A stretch of DNA of 64,000 nt from Paenibacillus rhizosphaerae (GTDB lineage Bacteria > Bacillota > Bacilli > Paenibacillales > Paenibacillaceae): contig NZ_JACHXJ010000007.1 of the NCBI RefSeq assembly GCF_014192015.1, positions 248,001-312,000 of the forward strand, written 5' to 3'. The position numbers and the translations under genes are program-made. The notes below the pieces were generated by a model. That model saw only the letters and a list, made by a program, of their open reading frames with translations. It searched no databases and was not told the origin of the DNA. This document shows, in pieces, positions 62,369 to 64,000 of the stretch; position 1 is the first letter of the stretch, and every line of letters starts with the position of its first letter.

Positions 62369-64000
62369 TTGAAGAAGAAGAATAAAAGCCGGACGGTTAA
62401 ACAACCGAACAAGAACCTCTATTTTGTGGATAATCCTGATATACAGGAGCTGGAACTGATCCCTAAAAACAAAGTGGCGACGCCTAAGATAACCCAACAG
62501 GATTCGCATGCGCAAATCCGATCCGTAGTTCTTGAAGATGTCATCGTGAAAGAAGAGGTTACGCCTGAACCGGCGTTGGAAGGATCCGAACAGGAGCAGG
62601 AACAAGAGCCTGAAACGGTGGAATCGCTGGAAACGGTCGAAATCCTGCCAGAGGCAGCAGAAGTGCCTGAGGAAGAAGCGGTTGTCGAGGAAGAGATACC
62701 TGAGGAAGCGTCACCGGGACTGGACCGTGAGGTGCTGGAGGAGATTATTGAAGAGAAAAGGATGCCGCAATCGCCGGAGCCGATCATTTATACGGACGAT
62801 CTGAGCGACAGCTCGGTGACGACTTCCAAGATTGCGCTGCGCGCCATTGACTCCGACAGACTTCAGCCCGGCTCGGTTGGCAGCGAGGCCATTGCCGATT
62901 ACGCCGTAACCCATATTCATCTCGCCGACGGTTCCGTGGTCGCTTCCAAAATTGCCGCCGAATCCATTATGGAGGAGCATCTGATTGACGGCGCGGTCAG
63001 CGGCAGCAAAATTCGGGACCGCTCCATCAGCGGCGAAAAAATCCGCGACGGCAGCATTACATCCGCCAAACTAGGCGACCAGGTGATCGACTCTGCGAAA
63101 ATCGCCGACGGCTCCATTTCGACGCGTCATTTGAGCAACCTGCTGGTGACCACCGATTTGCTGCAGGACCAAGCCGTGACGTCAAGCAAAATCGCGGCGT
63201 CCAGCATTCAGACCATGCATCTGACGAATGAAGTGATCGACACGTCGAAATTGGCCGAAGGCGCGGTTACCGGATCGAAGATCCGGGCTGGCGAAATTAC
63301 GGGCGACAAGCTGAAGGAGCGCTCCATCGAAAGCGTTCATTTACGGGAAGGCTCGCTGGGAGGGGAACTGCTGCAGGACGGTTCCGTCGGCGGTAAGCAA
63401 ATCGCGGGTGGAGGCGTGTCGGGCGAGCATATTGCCGAAAACGCGGTCGGGACCCGTCATCTGCAGGACGGAGCCGTGACCACACCGATATTGGCCCCAT
63501 TTGCGGTTACGTCCGCACACTTGGCGGATGCTACTATCCGCGGCAAGCATATCGCTCCGGGTGAAATCACTACGGCGCACTTGGCTGACCACAGCGTCGG
63601 AGCGACCAAATTGGCAGAGCAGTCGGTCGGGACGGTTCATATCGTCGAGCAGACCGTCACCTCCTCCAAAATCGCCGATCAGAGCATCCTGCCCCAGAAG
63701 ATTGCCGATGAGGCGGTTCAGACCCGTCATTTGGCACAAGGATCCGTCCAGAAGGGGCAAATCGCGCCGAACTCGATCCAGACCTCGCACATTCAGCAGG
63801 GGGCAGTTAATGGCAGCCATATCGCAGCAAATGTCGTGGAGGGTTCTCATGTCAGACACGGGTCCATCAGCTCGGGGCACATTACCCGAGGCGCCATTGT
63901 CGAGCAGCATATCTCCGACAGTGCGGTAGGTTCCCGTCACCTTCAGAACAAATCCGTCACCTTTGATAAGCTCGCCGGGGGCAGCGTGACGAGCGGAATT
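62369..64000 (+). CDS. Decapeptide-repeat protein (possible WIAG-tail family), 5' part
   Basis: Frame open from TTG 62369 (AAGGAG ten bases upstream) through the window end, 544 codons seen. Residues 1-18 are basic; about 30-148 are very acidic and Glu/Val/Pro-rich, probably disordered; from 149 on, 39 complete ten-residue repeats with consensus [SA]-[VI]-x-x-x-[KH]-[IL]-x-x-x run without a register break. No signal peptide or membrane span. Similar repeats occur in Paenibacillus WIAG-tail proteins and phage-tail-like fibres. The C-terminus is outside the window, so the family is unproven. Function unknown; a surface or spore-associated fibre is possible. Confidence 0.75.
   Translation, partial: MKKKNKSRTVKQPNKNLYFVDNPDIQELELIPKNKVATPKITQQDSHAQIRSVVLEDVIVKEEVTPEPALEGSEQEQEQEPETVESLETVEILPEAAEVPEEEAVVEEEIPEEASPGLDREVLEEIIEEKRMPQSPEPIIYTDDLSDSSVTTSKIALRAIDSDRLQPGSVGSEAIADYAVTHIHLADGSVVASKIAAESIMEEHLIDGAVSGSKIRDRSISGEKIRDGSITSAKLGDQVIDSAKIADGSISTRHLSNLLVTTDLLQDQAVTSSKIAASSIQTMHLTNEVIDTSKLAEGAVTGSKIRAGEITGDKLKERSIESVHLREGSLGGELLQDGSVGGKQIAGGGVSGEHIAENAVGTRHLQDGAVTTPILAPFAVTSAHLADATIRGKHIAPGEITTAHLADHSVGATKLAEQSVGTVHIVEQTVTSSKIADQSILPQKIADEAVQTRHLAQGSVQKGQIAPNSIQTSHIQQGAVNGSHIAANVVEGSHVRHGSISSGHITRGAIVEQHISDSAVGSRHLQNKSVTFDKLAGGSVTSGI
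62813..64000 (+). repeat. 30-bp/10-residue tandem repeats inside the right-end gene
   Basis: Thirty-nine full units with a strict 30-nt period and a fortieth cut at the window edge. Examples are SVTTSKIALR, AVTHIHLADG, SVVASKIAAE and SVGATKLAEQ. Position 6 is mostly Lys in the first half and mostly His in the second half. Confidence 0.9.

Noticed and set aside
62813..64000. Regular 30-bp periodicity that could suggest a CRISPR-like or satellite array
   Set aside because: The period is exactly ten codons in one open frame, the units vary at synonymous and variable positions, and no spacers exist; it is a protein repeat.

Overview
The window is a stretch of chromosome from an endospore-forming Firmicute, most likely Paenibacillus or a close relative. 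Evidence: moderately high GC; strong AGGAGG-type ribosome binding sites with frequent TTG/GTG starts; B. subtilis-type genes (dnaB/dnaI helicase loaders, ecsAB, sda, yutI/yuzB/yutJ, yumC, yuiB, ykoEDC, yqzM); sporulation-linked genes (sda, a YjcZ-like peptide, two YheC/YheD-type ATP-grasp proteins); a futalosine-pathway menaquinone gene (mqnE); and a long decapeptide-repeat protein of a kind I associate with Paenibacillus. No rRNA, tRNA, CRISPR, prophage or insertion sequence was found. Genus assignment is inference from gene content.

Layout. 1-6.9 kb: end of a MurJ/SpoVB-like flippase, a DUF2515 protein, a thioredoxin-like protein, heme A synthase, a UbiD-family decarboxylase and a HEPN-like protein. 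6.9-10.1 kb: SAM-I riboswitch and metNIQ. 10.2-21.4 kb: an SDR, then a conserved iron-sulfur/redox neighbourhood (yutI, yuzB, yutJ, mqnE, an A-type Fe-S carrier, yumC, a type II NADH dehydrogenase, hemQ, yuiB), interrupted by an ATP-grasp gene and by sda behind a cluster of DnaA boxes. 21.4-30.5 kb: secreted hydrolase, dnaB-dnaI, yqzM, trxA, uvrC, CPBP protease. 30.7-34.4 kb: c-di-AMP (ydaO-type) riboswitch followed by ktrB, ktrA and a cation/proton antiporter. 34.4-39 kb: LysR regulator and sdhCAB. 39-51 kb: K+ channel, Tat phosphoesterase, GNAT, histidinol phosphatase, LysR, CheX, SDR, DEAD-box helicase, ecsAB, a YjcZ-like peptide and an aminotransferase. 50.8-57.3 kb: a divergent flavoprotein/MocR pair, AraC regulator, aminoglycoside-phosphotransferase-fold protein, SDR and psd. 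57.5-60.8 kb: TPP riboswitch and ykoEDC. 60.9-64 kb: second ATP-grasp gene and the start of the decapeptide-repeat protein, cut by the window end.

How the genes fit together. Several genes belong to aerobic respiration: heme A for the oxidase, menaquinone synthesis, type II NADH dehydrogenase, succinate dehydrogenase, ferredoxin-NADP reductase and Fe-S assembly. The NADH dehydrogenase has a near-consensus Rex operator, which suggests NADH feedback. Three riboswitches (SAM, c-di-AMP, TPP) each precede a transport operon and each ends in a visible intrinsic terminator. sda with its DnaA boxes links replication to sporulation.

The most interesting signals are the 39 unbroken 30-nt/10-residue repeats at the right end, a dispersed palindromic intergenic repeat in three upstream regions, the c-di-AMP-controlled operon that seems to combine K+ uptake with a cation/proton antiporter, and the conserved DnaA-sda and Rex-ndh circuits.
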